Source: Gyrodactylus bullatarudis (Eukaryota; Platyhelminthes; Monogenea; Gyrodactylidea; Gyrodactylidae). From it: a DNA stretch of 64,000 nucleotides. How positions within the stretch are numbered: the first letter of the stretch is position 1; each line of letters begins with the position of its first letter. The stretch covers positions 26,932 through 90,931 of the forward strand of contig SSNU01000191.1 in the NCBI GenBank assembly GCA_012064415.1, given 5' to 3'. Under the pieces are notes generated by a model. The model was given only the letters and a program-made list of their open reading frames with translations. It did not search any database and was not told the origin of the DNA. Of this stretch, positions 32,848 through 47,700 are shown piece by piece. A program made the translations under genes and the position numbers.

Positions 32848-33802
32848 CCTGATTCAAAACAGTTAAAAATTCAAATTGCAATCAAATTAAACAAAGATTG
32901 CATTGAAACAATGGTTTTGTTACAATTCTTTCTAAAATATTCACTATTGATTCAAATTTTGGTGATTTTTGTTCAAAGAATTTAAATTACTGAAAATTTC
33001 TTTATAAGAATTCAACGACTACTAATAATTCCGAATAATTAAATTAATAAACAACTAATAGCTATTAATGGCTCAAAACTAATTCTCATTCTAGTTATTG
33101 TAAGGGACGGCTTGAATCGAACTAAGGGATTAAAATTGATCTCAGGAAGCATTCGACATAGCCAGGCATCATATTTTATCTTTAAACTTGTGTTAAAATC
33201 TGCTTCATGAAAAATCGTCCCTACATTGTCGTATATAATTAGTCGTAGGAAATTAGATTTATCATGAGAAATAAATTCTTGAGATTTTGAGGGAAAGTGG
33301 ATTCAATATTCGCTGAGGGGATGTTTTTTGGTAAATTTACAATAAGGCTTTTAAGCAATGTCTGATTAAGATACTCAAGTATACTTGTAAATTTTATAGT
33401 TCGAATTTTTTTCTAGGAAGTTGCTAATAATATCGCAACTAAGATTAAGAGAGAATAAAGTTAATTTTTTAGACTTGGTTTTCAAACAATGTAACTTAAT
33501 AGTGTCAGTTTGCTTTTTCTTCAACCTTTAATCGTCACATGTGCAGATTCAAGATTATTTTAACAAAATAAGTATGCTTCAATAGAACAGATTATATTGA
33601 ACTTTCTTTTTGTTAAGGTTTAAGTTAAGAAAACGATAGTTTATCGGATATTCGAGTGTCTTATTTCCAGAGCAGCTAAATTCGAATATAAATAACTAGT
33701 AAAACAATTTGAAGAAAACTGAGTTAGAAAAAATTAACTAAGTGCCCGCGAATTGTGAGCACCGATAACGCGGTTTTTGGATTTACAGTCCTTTTATTTC
33801 AT
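32848..33802. promoter_or_regulatory. Bidirectional promoter region, NSD / mitoferrin
   Basis: The start codons of the two genes lie head to head about 955 bp apart with nothing coding between. A GC-richer patch (GTGCCCGCGAATTGTGAGCA, ACCGATAACGCGG; 33743-33775) immediately 5' of the mitoferrin start is unusual for this AT-rich region and may mark the transcription start. Confidence 0.4.
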
Positions 33803-35291
33803 ATGGTTAGTGTTTATTCAGGATAACAATCTTATAAAATGATCTAAATTGATTTTTAGGCCGAGGATGATTACGAATCCCTTCCAGAGGACACTCCGAT
33901 GTCTTATCATATGATATCAGGAGCCATGGCTGGTATTCTTGAGCATTCCATCATGTTTCCTATAGATAGTGCCAAAGTATGTTTGTATTCTTCTACTGAA
34001 ATCCTTAGACTCGAATGCAATGCTTTTCTCAAAAATACAATTCGATCACTAAATGTCTAGTTCATATGATTAAAACTGAAGGAGTAACCAGGCCGATGCG
34101 TGGTATAGGAGCAATGGTTTCAGGTGCTGGCCCAGCTCATGCTTTATATTTTGCATGTTATGAGAATATCAAAAAGAATATTTCAGACTCGAGGCTTGGC
34201 TCCTTTTACTGTGCTCCAGCACTCAGTGGTGTAGTTGCTACTGTTCTTCATGATCTCGTAATGACTCCTGCTGATGGTTAGTATCATACATTTTTTATTA
34301 GAATAATTTTATTAAATTTAATATACAATATTTTCATAGTTCTCTTAGTTTTATCTAATCTTATTTTCTATGGGATCTGGTTACTTTTCGTGTTATCTTC
34401 ATCATGCCAAAAGAGACATGATGAATCATTTATGATCCTTTCATTTAAATAACAGGTTACCTTTGACAATGAGAATTAATTTTTCCAATTGATTGATACA
34501 TGTTCTAATTTTATTAAATATTTTTTTCTTTTAGCTATTAAACAGCGTCTACAGATATTTAATAGTCCCTACTCAAATTCCTTTGACTGTCTTAATCGGG
34601 TGATAAGAAACGAAGGAATATCCGCCTTATATCGTTCATTTTTGGCTCAGTTTGCCATGAACGCTCCCTATCAGATGACGCATTTTGTGGTCTACGAGGC
34701 TATGCAAGATCTCCTTAATAAAGAAAGAGAATATAAACCTTTAACTCATTCCATTTCTGGAGGGATCAGTGGAGGTCTTGCAGCTGCTCTGACAACACCT
34801 TTGGACGTTTGTAAAACGGTTCTTAATACTCAAGTAAGCCAAAAATGAATATATTATTGATTCTTAACAGATGTGCGTCCTGTTGATGAATACACACCAG
34901 AGATTTTATATGAAAATTTTATTGCTTATAGTAACCATAAATCGTAGTTCACACGATCTATCTCTAATTTTTTATATTTTATTCAAAGGAGCACTTGCTA
35001 GTATCCGGTTCCAACATCAGATCTTCTCAAGATTTGCAGAATAAGCCACTCAGAGGTCTTTTCAATGCAATCAAACTTGTTTATAATGAACGGGGAATAT
35101 CTGGATTCTATAGAGGAATGACGGCTCGATTTCTCACATGTGTTCCTGGAGCTTCGATCTCTTGGTCTGTGTATGAGTATTTCAAGTGGCGTCTTAAACA
35201 CAAAACTAATGAAAACACCGGTTTCATCATGTTCTCGCCTTCGAGCATTGTAGCTGCTCATTCATCAGATCATAAAAAGAATTCACCATGA
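33803..35291 (+). CDS. Mitoferrin-type mitochondrial iron carrier, 329 aa, 5 exons
   Basis: SLC25-family inner-membrane carrier that brings ferrous iron into the matrix for haem and Fe-S synthesis. Exons: 33803-33805 (the ATG alone, followed by GTTAGT), 33860-33976, 34009-34276, 34535-34833, 34989-35291; total 990 nt. The repeated carrier signatures are present: FPIDSAKTRMQC, TPADAIKQRLQI and TPLDVCKTVLNTQ. The mitoferrin words GAMAGILEHS and GAGPAHALYFACYE are visible, plus NAPYQMTHFVVYE and a C-terminal third repeat GFYRGMTARFLTCVPGASISW. Length is normal. Placing the initiator codon as the last three bases of exon 1 is odd but gives MAEDDYESLP in frame. Confidence 0.92.
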
Positions 35292-35743
35292 ACATTGTAA
35301 ATTATATATCTTCACTCCAATAAAATTGACGACGATACAGATCCTGTTCATCGTAGTCTTTCAAGTTTCCTTATTATCCATAAATGACATATGATGAAAT
35401 CTGAAACTTAGAAAACCCAAAAGATCGAAAGGAGACTTGTATTTTATCTAATCAAATATAAAATTAGATTTAATTTTCTATGAAAGATCTTATTTATTAT
35501 ACTTTTCACAAAGATCTTCTACATAAAGCTATGCAGAGATATTAAGACTTAAGGACTGTTTATTAAACGGGGTTAAATATTAAAACAATAACAGTCTAGA
35601 CTGGACTATCTAGTAAACTTATAATAATTTAAAATAATCACTTGGAATAACAATATCCATTGTTGTAAGATATTACACTCTTGTTTTGTTAATCCTAAAT
35701 TTCAATCTTTCATGAAATTCAAATACAGAATATTTAACTAGAA
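35292..35743. promoter_or_regulatory. Intergenic, mitoferrin to BIRC6
   Basis: 450 bp with no gene; AATAAA-like words near 35320 could end mitoferrin, and the BIRC6 promoter must lie here. Confidence 0.35.
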
Positions 35744-38700
35744 ATGGAAAAAGTCTACTCTTTAATATATTTTAAAGATATTTCTGTACCTAATAATACC
35801 GACATATCATGTATTGGATTACTTAACAGACCAGATTCTATACTACTAGCCAATTCTCAAGGAAAATATTTTTTATTTGATATCAATTTGAATGAGACGA
35901 AACCATTAAGGATTTTAGAAGGTGTCAAATTGCTTGTTAATAATCAAAGAGATGAGTTTTGTATATGGAGTAAATCGTTTTTGGGTTGTCGTAAAATTAC
36001 ATCAGACTATCAGTTCTTTGGAGGAGAAGTTAGAGCCTCTCCAAATAATACAGATGTATTTTTCGTGGACCCATTACTGAGTGAAAAATTACCAGAATCA
36101 ATCCTTGACAAGAAAAATAACTTGGAAGGCTATTCATTCAAAAAGTCATCTCTTTTGGAAATTCAGTTTTCTGTAAATCATCTATTTCCAACAAATTTGC
36201 AACCAATCTTCAACATTCTTCACACTACTAACCTCAGTGATGAAAATTTAGTGATCAATATACAAGAAAGAGCCAAAATTCTCATGAACACTGAGATGCT
36301 CAGATGGGTTACATTTGGAAAATGGCCACACAATTATCCCTTTACGAAACCTAAGAGCCTGGCCAATACTGGCTTCTTTGACACTCTTTCATTTGACAGG
36401 GTCAATTGTTTTCATTGTGGGACTACTCTGGTTGGCTGGGAAGAGAGTGATGACCCTCTTACTGAACATAGACGTCATTTTTGTCATTGCGAATTTATAG
36501 CGCCTGAAAAAGGATCTGACTTCACTTGGAATATAACCAATGTTGACTTTTTCCTTAACCGACCATTTCGACAGATTGAAAAACCCATAAAAATCATTGG
36601 CTCCAGTCATAATTCATCATTATTCCTACCGACTGTTCTCAATGATAATACTATTGTAATTTGGGATGTCTCTAGTTTCATGAGGATCGCTCTTGAATTC
36701 TCCATCGACTCCTATGTTCCAGCAAAAGAATTTTCTATAACTCAAATAAATTTATTATCCCTGCCAACTTCTAATGAGGCCATTTCCATGTCAGATGATG
36801 AACAGTTTAATAATCGAGAGAAAATTAATCAAATTGGATTTCCCTATTTGTGTTCAATGATTGTTGAGACAAGCGAAGGATTCCGACTAATTCTTCTGTT
36901 CAAGGTCCACCTAAACACTTTGTCCAATTGTATTTTTCTAACTCAGACAATTTCCTATTATGACCTGATGAAGTATCACCTGAGTAAGACAAGCCTTGAA
37001 AAGCTCTCAAATAAGCAACTCTCAGACTACATCCACATGCCGAATGAAAACATTGACCTAATTCCTGATTTTGAGTACTATGACAATGTACTGATAGATC
37101 AGTTTAATAATCCCAAAATACAAGATCAATCCATAAACCCGGACCCGGACCCAGAGAAGGACTCATTTCTGGGGAACGGAGAAGAATATGAGAATTACAT
37201 TGACGCAAACGAGGAAACTGAATCAAGCATGCACTCTGCTGTTATACCAGAGGTTGTGACTCTTCTTGCTTGTGAATATATCCACGAGCATGGCCAACAT
37301 ATTGACATGCACTACAAGTATGTTAATTTAAACACTTTTGAAATATCCCCAACGTGCAATGATGAGAAGGAAAATAGTCAGGACAAAATAACCGAAAATG
37401 CCTTTCTGGATGATATCCAGAATTATGTACAAATTCTCCTCTTCTCCTATGGGTTTTGTGAGAAAACTCAAAAGAATGGATTTATCAAAATCTTAAAGTA
37501 AGTGAAAATTTATCAAAATTCATCTAGATTTCATCTTAATCATCAATCAATGTCGCATTTTATTTCTCTCAATATCTCTCTTTCATTTTGAGGGTTTCTT
37601 AATCACTGATTTCAAACTATTGATTCTCTCTTTCTGTTGAGACAATCGATCTCTCGACAACAATTTTCCTTCAAACATAATAATAATCAGAGCCTCAAAA
37701 ATAGTAGCTTAAAAATCACAAAATAGTATACAAACGATAGAATAAATAACTATTTTTTTATCACTTTTTTTAGATTATCAGAAAAATCTCTGACCACAGT
37801 CTTTACCATAAAAATACCATCCGAGTTGACAGTGAAGGATGTGAAAAAAGCTGACATATCTCTCGCCGAACAAGATGAGTCCATATTATTCCTAGCCAAT
37901 ATTGAAGATACCCTAAAATTTATTCAGTTTAAACAAGATGAAAATGGAAAATTCTCATACTCAATTTCACAACCGTTGGCTTTGAATGGACTCGGAGAAA
38001 CTGTCAAGTCTTTCAAGTTCTCTTCAGATTATCTCTTTGTAGAATCGGCCTCTGGTAAATTCTCCCTATTCAAATGGACATCAGGTCTATCTGGATCTGA
38101 TATAATTTATCAGAGTGCTGACACAGACCTAATCACTGAATTGCCAAGGTCTCTCGACAAGCTATCCACCCAGACTTCATCTTTGACTAGACTGAGCCCT
38201 AACAATCTGAAGCTTGCCGATTTCATTGAATACTTGCCGAGAATCTTCCTCGCCTCTCCCCTCAATCATTTGCACTGGTCTGCTCATTTGAACGATAAAA
38301 ACAACTTTATGGAACTTATTGAGAGTTTCAATTTCATCGATTCAAAAGATGTAAGCATTACTCATTTAGGTTGTCTTTATGAAAAAATTCGGCAAAATCA
38401 TTGCATCAATATTTCTGAATCGATACTACTATTTCATAAAATCGAAAATATTTCTAAAAGCTCGAAATTCAAATTCACACCGAGATTCAAGTTCTCCTTT
38501 ACTAAAATTATCTTGAAATTAATTTCATGAGAATCTCACTTATTAGGTTATATGGAAAACATTTGGTACCACTAGAAAGATAATTAATTGCTCTTCTTTT
38601 TTGAACTGTTTAGATATTTCTAGAATTGATAAGCATCAATATTTCTGAGTATTTCGAGCAGATTTCCAGATATGTGTTTTGCTGTGAAACTGGGCTTGAA

Positions 38701-41700
38701 TCTTTTTATGAAGATTCGCTTAAGCGTCCTAGAGTATTTCTTCCGGTATAGAAATATCCGAGATTCTGTAGAATCATATCTCTCTAGAACAACGCGAAAC
38801 CACACCTCAGAAAGGAGATTCAAACTATTTTTCAGGATGAGAAATTTGGTGTCTTAGGTCCCCGAATAGTCCTCGTCTTGCTCTGTCTGATAATCCCCGA
38901 TTCAAATCTCTAAAATCTTTTCTAAAGATCAAACATTTTAAATCAATAGATAAGTTAGAAAATGGATTTAATCATCACTCAACTCTAAATTGAAAGAATT
39001 CTTTGCTAATGATATTAGAAAACTACAAATTCTCTGGAAGAAATGTGCTATTTTCCCGGATTTCTAATTGATTTTCCTTAAATTTTTCAATAAAATCACA
39101 ATCTGATACATTACTCTCAGTGTCACTATGTATTGATTTACATTTTAATTGAACTCTCCTTCTTAGGAATCCTCAAGCTTCAAGGGGCCCATTAACCACT
39201 TGAACAAGTTGATTGCTGCTGAAAGTCTCTCGCATGTCTACCTCATGAAGTTGGCCTTTCAAGCCTTCTCTAGAGGCTCTCGATTGTGGGGCATTCCAAA
39301 GAAAGACGTCAAAATACCCAACCCATATGAGGATATCAAAGTTACGCTGAAGCTCATTGAGGCAATACCTATCTCTTGCATTAATGTGTATTTCCATCTA
39401 GCTGAAGACTTGACAGTAAGTTTTGTTTATGAAAACCTTACGTAACAGTAGAAAATTCTATTAATAAGAATGCTTCTTCCATCCAAGAGACATTTTTGAG
39501 TATTGAATAGTGCAGCACCTATAATTACAAAGGTTATTAGAAATATTTCATTTTGTGGGATATATTACCTAAGCGCCTAGAACGAAATATTTCTAATAAC
39601 ATTTTTGAGTATTTCAGTTTAGAAAATAATACAATCGTCCATTGGTTCAAAGATTGTATCATTCTTCGATTTGATTGTGCATGATATAAACTAAAAATTG
39701 TAAATTTTTTAGTCCAATGACAGTGTTCTCATAAAAATCACCGTACATGTTCAAGGGACACCGAATGGAGAATCAACCTTTGTCAAGAGTAAATATTTTT
39801 CTAGATCACCTCAACATTTTTTAAACCAGTTCTCTAATTTTCAGGCATCGAGACAAAGGATTATGTCAATAAACCAATAAACTTAAAATTGGAAACCCCA
39901 ACATTATACAACTTGTGCTCGGGTAAAAACGTTAACCTCGAAATTCATCTTGAAAATTCTACAAATGTAAATTGGCTAATCTTCAAAACTATAGAAAATG
40001 AATAAATTTTTTAAATTATTATTTTTTCCTTCAAATATAGACATCCAAACCAGCCCTTAAGATGTTTCGATTCTTTGAGATCAACCTACATTGCTTCAGC
40101 GGCTTCATACGCAACAGGTCCAAGTATATATGCAATCACGAGTTATTCCTACCCTTTACAATGCATTGCAATGAAAATTTCTCTGAACTAGTCAGACAAA
40201 ACATCCTCAACTCAAAGCAAATCCAAACTGACCTGTGTAAAACTGTCGCAGAGAATACCGAAAACCATCTAGTCCTAATTAGAATCATTTCCTGGATTCT
40301 AAATAACCATAGGGCATTATCTGATTATACTAGACTAAAAGAGATGATGGATCTTCTCGGGGATCACCTGGAAGGCATTGTCGATATTCTCATGAATGAA
40401 ACTGATCAAATCAAAGTCCTTGGAATTTGTGAATTTCTCACTTCCTTGATTGGCGTTGAAATGTTCTTGTCGAATGGTCAAGGTGGCCGAGAATTGGGTG
40501 ATAGTCGGTTCTTTTCAAACTTTCAGGAGAAATATCTCTTTGTTGTGGAAAGTAAGGTTTTGGAGAAATTCAAGAAAAATCCAATCTCAGTCATTTCCCT
40601 CGAAAAATTTTCTTCTGTCATTAACATATTCGTAAAAAGCCTAAGACCAAGAATTAGTCCAACCTTTATCAACAGTTACATCTCCCTATTCCATGAAAGT
40701 TTGATAAACTCTAGTCTCGAACAGGAGATTTCTATAGACAAAGTTAAGCCGGAGAACCTATCAGAATACGATAAATATTTACTTTCTGTTGACTATCAAA
40801 AGGCAAATGTTACACTGAGATCATCTCATGACATATTCCAAGGTAAATAAAATCTTTCATGATCTGGCCATTCCTCAGCAAAAAATTAAATTATGTCTTC
40901 CTTCGTAGATACATCCGATTCGCTGTATTATTTGAGATTGAAAAAACTCGTTCCTGGGAGGATTTTTGAAATCTACATTCCAATGATTGATGTGAAACGC
41001 ATCTATCGAGTGATTTTCAAAACAAGTCCTTTTATTGTTGCAATCGGGCTGCAACTCAAGTTCAATCAAATCAAGGAACACTTTGTCGACTTCATCATTC
41101 CCGACAAAAATTGTCTAGAATCCTCCATTGACATTCGAGACTGGCCATACTTTAGTGACCAGTTTTTCTGTGGAGTCCATCTTATTGTTGCTGTCAATTT
41201 GGACAAGTTACCAACCGAATTCAATATGCATCTTGGGAAATATTTTGGTGTCAAAATGGCTGAAAGCTTCAATGAGGACCCAATGAGACACTCAAGTGTA
41301 AGCCTTAGTTTTTCACCACAAAACTGATTTGAAGTATTTTGTTTCATTGTCACTTATTATCGCCTGTATCTAAATCTAATCTATTTAAGGGTTTCTACAG
41401 GTCATTCAACGAATAAGAGTTCTAAAATTTTTACTTGGACCGTTTATTTGTATATTCGATTCAATAGTAAAGTACCTGAACAAATATATTTTAGTAAAAA
41501 ATCAACACGGATATGATGAAGAACTTTTGAAAACTAGAACATAAGGCCAACTTTCATCATTTGGAGAAAAATTATTTTAAAGTTGGCGCCAAATTAGCAT
41601 TATTTATCAAATTTGAGTGAAAATCTTTTATTGATTTAAGGGCGACCAAAAATATTTTTCAAATTAACCCTATCGATACGATAAGAAATCCAATCTAGAA

Positions 41701-44700
41701 AAATAAATAAGAAAGGATGCCGAGAAAATTTTTGAGGAATAAGCGCTTTATTTCAGGCATACTCTTCAGCCTCTTACATGCCAAATATATAGTAAAAACA
41801 AAGAAAAATATAAATAAATCTGATTGGCTCTCATAATGATCAGGGTTGGAGGGCATTTGCATTGTCTGTCGAGTTATCACATTGTCATAATTGTATGGCT
41901 TTTGAGATGATTGACACTACCCACACTAGGGTGGGTCACATTTCTCATGCATATATGATATGAAAGTATACAAGGTCAGGCATAAACTTAGAGTGTAGTG
42001 TAATCTTTACATATGGGGTCTGTGTAAAGTATACATTGTATATAGCATTGATCATCATGATAACAATAATAATGTTGGAACACATGTAATAAGTCAGGGA
42101 TACTATAGATTTCACTCTCAATTTTGTTGGCTGAAGTATTTGGTAATTTTGTTAGAGTTATTTTCTACATCTGAACGCCTCATTCTTTTCCTTGATTCTT
42201 GAGGTTGGCTGAAGATGCATTTCTATTGTTCACATTTGGCCAATTAAGACCAAGCGGTTTTATTATTTTCTTCTGTTTGCATAGGCTAGGGTTTTCTTTC
42301 TTGATGAAGAAGGCTTCGGTGGTTTTCCAAGTATTGACATTCTTCCCAGTTTGTCTATAGAGGATATAAAAGTTCGACGGGGAAGCTTTTTTGTTACATA
42401 CTTTAACATGATCTCTTATGGCCGTGTTACCAGTGTAGAGATGTTCCTCAACTCTGTCTTCTAGTCTTCTAGTTGTATGTCCAATATACTCTGGTTCACT
42501 TTTTGTTTCAAGAAAGTGCTGTGGTTGTCCCCCATGAAGAGTAAAAGTGATATTGTTGAGACCTGCGTAATAACTGAGGATTTCCAACTGTAAATGATCG
42601 CCCTACATAGGGCGAACGTCACGAAAGGGTTAAATTGAATTTTTGAAAAATTTTAAAATTAGTTTAGCTTTAATATTATTTTAATCTGTGAAATTTTTCC
42701 TTTTTAAACCCTATTTCGTATTCCATCTGAACAAAATTGGTATAACAATAAGCTTTAACATGCTACTTTTTAATAAAGAGAAATGAAATTCGAATAGATT
42801 AATCTAAATAGCTCGGATTTTTTGTTTTAACCCATGGGATATTTTCAAATTTCGAGAGTGATTTTTTCTGATTCACTAGAATAATATATTAATTTTTATA
42901 TTTTATCTAAATAAAATATATTATAAATTTATCTAGCCAGATGTTTCTGCGAAAAAATCTTCATTTCATCCACATCTACAATTGAACTGAGAAATGATTT
43001 TTTAATATTTCAGACTCTTACAACAAAAGAAGCACTTCCGTTCTGTGAACAGATAATCCTTGAGACAATAAAGCCAATCAAAGATGACTATCATGTTTAT
43101 CCTGAGCGGGAAAATCTCTTAAATGCCTTCTCAAACTTGGAGAATAATAATCCTATTAAAGTTTGTCATTACTTTTGATTTACCTTTTCTTCTAGATGTC
43201 GATGACTGAAACCATTCATGTGCTGATGAGGATGTTCTTGAAGCAAGATCAAAACTTTCTCTTTCCCCTACTAGATATGTCTATCCGAGATGAACTGATT
43301 TTGGAGAAAATCCTCTCTCCAATTCTAAATGAGAGCTTTTCAAATAGCGAATCGGCCCTTATTGTAAGATTTCTATTCAATATATATATTTGACTATTTA
43401 ACTTTAGATCATTTGTGGTATTATCGAGTACATACAAAATCAAAAAGAACCTATTTCTGCCAATTTCTATGATGTTTTATTCAAATCATTGAATGATAAC
43501 AATATCTTTAACCCAGGTTAGTCATTCTTTCAAGATTTTCATATCAATTCAGAGTAACTGGATAATACACCAATTATAATTATTTTAAGCTTGAGAATTA
43601 AAAATAAAAATCATTTGTAAGCTGTATTTTTATGAATAATATTTTGATTATTTAAAAGTTTTTACTCAAATTTATTTTAACTCTAAAATAAAGAATAATT
43701 TTGAAAGTAAATCTTGATTTTCCAGAATTTATCAACGAGGAAAAACTCGAAGATTTGCAAGAAAACCAAGTTCTGCAAAATTTGATTTTTACAATCTTCA
43801 ACAATATGATTGTCAATCTTCAAGAGAACAAAATCGCTCATTGTAACCACTCAAAATTGGTTTTCATCTTGGAACTCTTCCCCATGATTAGGCATGACTT
43901 TTTCGATAAACTCACAATCTTGGAAGGAAAAGAATTCTATTCCAATAGAGCCTTCTTCAAAGTTCTTTTCCATAAACTAATCCAGATTAGAGATCTCAAG
44001 TAAGTCATTCAATATAAAACTACTTTTTGATATAATGTTGGAAATCTATGATTTTAACAGAAATCTCAATCTAATGCATAATCTCATTATCGTTTGAGAA
44101 TTGAATTTCGATTTTTTGATCATTTTCACTACTTTAAAATCAATGAAATTTCGATAAATCAAAATCCATCAAAAAAACACGTCTTTCGAAAATTTATTGG
44201 CGATATTCGGCTTTCTTGTCTAATTGTGATACTTGACCCTCAAAGTTCAACATTGATATTCCTATCACACATCATTCTAGCAACTCATTTTTCTTCATTC
44301 AAGGCTCATAAAATACTTCGTTTACTACTCATTCGTTAGGAAATCTATTAATCTCTTGGGATATGCAAAAATCCTAGCTCCATCATTAGTCAAACTCGTG
44401 CTTTACTAATTTAAAGAGAGTTGATTTGTTTCAAAAGTTTTTTTTTTGAAAAAACTATTTCCCAGGGTGATAGAAGAAAAGTTAGACAACTTTTATCGAG
44501 TTATCATACCAGTAGAATTCAAATTTGCAATCACCTAAACTCTGTGTGTTAAAGCTTTCAAGATAGCCTATTTCAAGATTGCCTAATTTTTTATTGATAA
44601 CTCCTGAATTTGTAACAATTGCGTTAAAACAATTTTGGATTCAAATAAACGTACTTTTTCATATACGTCCGGATAACTGGAAATATTCATTTGATTTTTA

Positions 44701-47700
44701 CAAACTTCAACAATATGATTGTCAATCTTCAAGAGAACAAAATCGCTCAAAATATTAAATATTGAACCAGGAATTGAGACTGACGAGATCTGGCGAAATG
44801 TACATATCTCTATAAATATAATTCTTTTGTTAATATTTTAATTGATGAATTTTAGATTCGTATTCAGTGTATTCACAAAACATAGGACCGAAAAAAGATA
44901 GAATACGAGTCATGAAAAAAAAATTTCGGGATTTTTAAGGGTTTAAAACGTATTTTGACCATTCTACCACTTTTAAGTCAATAAAAATTTTCAGCCTAAA
45001 GTTCAAAAAATTTAATTTTTGCGCCAAATTGAAATTTGAAAAATAATCATTTTTATTTCACAATCATGCAAAAAAAGTAGGTAGCAATAAAATTTGGAGG
45101 ACTGGTAGAGTTCGATGTGAAAGTAAGAAATATCAACGTGTAGTTTTCGAGTAATTTGACACTTATTACGAATAAAATGAGTCAAATTTTATCCTATAGC
45201 GTTTTTATTTCTCAATCAATATTCATACCATAGACGTACCATTTTGAGGAGAACAAAAAATTTGCTACAATTCCTTGAGCTTCAACCTATAAATTCCGAG
45301 ATATCTCCAATAATAGTAAAATTTGTTCTAAAATTGAAAAAATTCAAAATCTTTTTTCAGTCCTTTGCCAATTGCCCAGAAAATTTTCCTTCAAATCCTA
45401 GATACTGTAACGGTTGTATTTTATTTTGATGCTTTTAAATTTCCAAAAAAGTCTTTTATTTGGCGTAAATTCGTGAAAATGCGTACAATTTTACGGATTT
45501 TTAAAATTTTCAATTTGTGATGTGAATGAACTTAATAAATGTCAAATTACTCGAAAACTACACGCTGAAATTTTTTTTTAAATATTTCTTACTTTCACAT
45601 CGAACTCTACCAGCCCTCCAAATTTTATTGCTACTTACTTTTTTGCATGATTTTGTTACAAATAATTTTTTTTCCAGATTTTTTTTCTTCAAATGGTAAG
45701 AGTAGGCATCATTATTTAGATCACAAAAATCTTTGACATATTGTAATTTATAATGAAAAAATCATAGATTCCCAAATTCAAATACCAGCTCTATATCGAT
45801 TAGAATTTACTAGTTTCAATAAACTCCAATTTTTCCATGTAGATACTCGCATCATATAAATCTAGGCACGCAAGGTATACTGTATCTGGATAAATGTCTC
45901 TCTGATTACATCCTTAATGATACCCTTGATACGTTGACAATCTTGGATACTATTTTCGAGATATTCTCTGATGAACCGAAACCAGACAAGTATAAGCTAA
46001 GGTATGAAAAGCTCACATTACATGAGTTATAACCTTGAATTAGATGAACGTCTATCTTCTTTCAGAGTTTTTCGTGATAATGAAATTATTGATAAAGTTC
46101 TTGGCACCTTCAAGGAAGACAGTTCCCTCTCTGACAAAGCCCTCCTTCAGTCTGTCAAGTACATGGACATCCTTGTTCAATTATCACACAATGAGGCCAA
46201 TTCATTCTCAGATGAATTATTTAATAAATGTATTCCAACCTGGCTAGAATATCTCGTCACAAATAAACTCAGACCACAGACTGAATCGGCTGCAAACTTT
46301 TTCTACCCGAAATATATTAATATACTCGAGTTTGTCTTTGAAAGGCTTGGAAAGGATTTCTTACAAAACCTCTTTTCAAATATCATCTCGTAAGTTGAAA
46401 ATTTCCAAAACCATCATTGGCTGTGAGAAAGGGAAGTGAATTATCTTCAATTTTCTTTTTTCCAGGTCTCATCTGATTGGCTATAATAAAGATCTATTGA
46501 CAATCTACTTGTACTATTACTCAAGGTTTATGATCGAAGGAAAACTTCCCCTTCCAAATATTCGAACAGAGAATCTAACCCTCTGTCTGACAAGAATCTA
46601 TCATGAGACAGTTGAGGACTTGAATCTTGATACATACCAAGAGGAATACTCTTTAAATATTTTCACGTTCTCGACCCAGAGAATAGTAGTTGTTAATCTT
46701 TTCAAAAGGAATCCTTGCTACATTCAATTTTGTTGCCTTCTCATATGCTTCTTGCTCAAAGAGGACACAGATGAGATTCAACTAAAAGGCCTTAGGAAAC
46801 TCTTGAAAAGTATTCTCGGCCAATTGAAGCTTTCGAATGAATTTATTCTCAAATTCTTTCATAATGTTCTTCTAGACAAAAAGAACTGTTTCCTCTCAAA
46901 GATGTCTCCGGATTGCTTGGAAATAAATCTCCTTAACAGTTTTAGTCTCCTCGAGTTGGCTATAGTCAAGATTGGTCTTCTTGAAGACTCCATTGGAAAA
47001 ATTCCCCTCACTCCAGCCCTGTTGTACCTTCGTTTAAAGTACATGGCAGAAATTGGCCTTCATAGTGATGAGTTCAAGATAATTCTCAATCATCTATCCG
47101 ATTTGCATGCAGACGATAATGCCAAAGAATTAACCACCCTTGGTGATATTGTCAACATATCAAAATTGGCAAATATTTCCTCTGACTTTGAGAGTTGCAG
47201 GGTGGAAGCCCTAGAGGAATGTAATGCCAAGAGGGTTCCCTATACTTTCAACCCACATTTGTCTCTTCTCAAGAATCCAAAGTTGAAATTCAAGTTGACA
47301 GAATCTTTCTTTATAACTGAAATAAAGCTAAAAATTAGTGAGAATAATTCATTGTTATCTCTTGTATATGTTACAGTTAAAGTAGGGAATATCAAAACTC
47401 CCTAGTTAATCTTGATAAACCGAGAGCTTTTAGTTAAAGTAATGAATGAATTAAATTTTCATTAGTTTAACTGAAAATTCCCTGAAAATATACACAAGTA
47501 TAGTTTGTATATTCGATCTATTATATAGAATATACATTCGTTGTATAATGTGGACTATTAATATAATTATATTAATTTAGAATATATGATACAGAAAGAA
47601 TTCTGGCGTATTTTTTTTCAAAGAAGTAAAATAAAATCAAGCCTTATTCAAGTAACATATTTCAAAGATATAATGAATTTAGATCCTCATTTTTACTATC

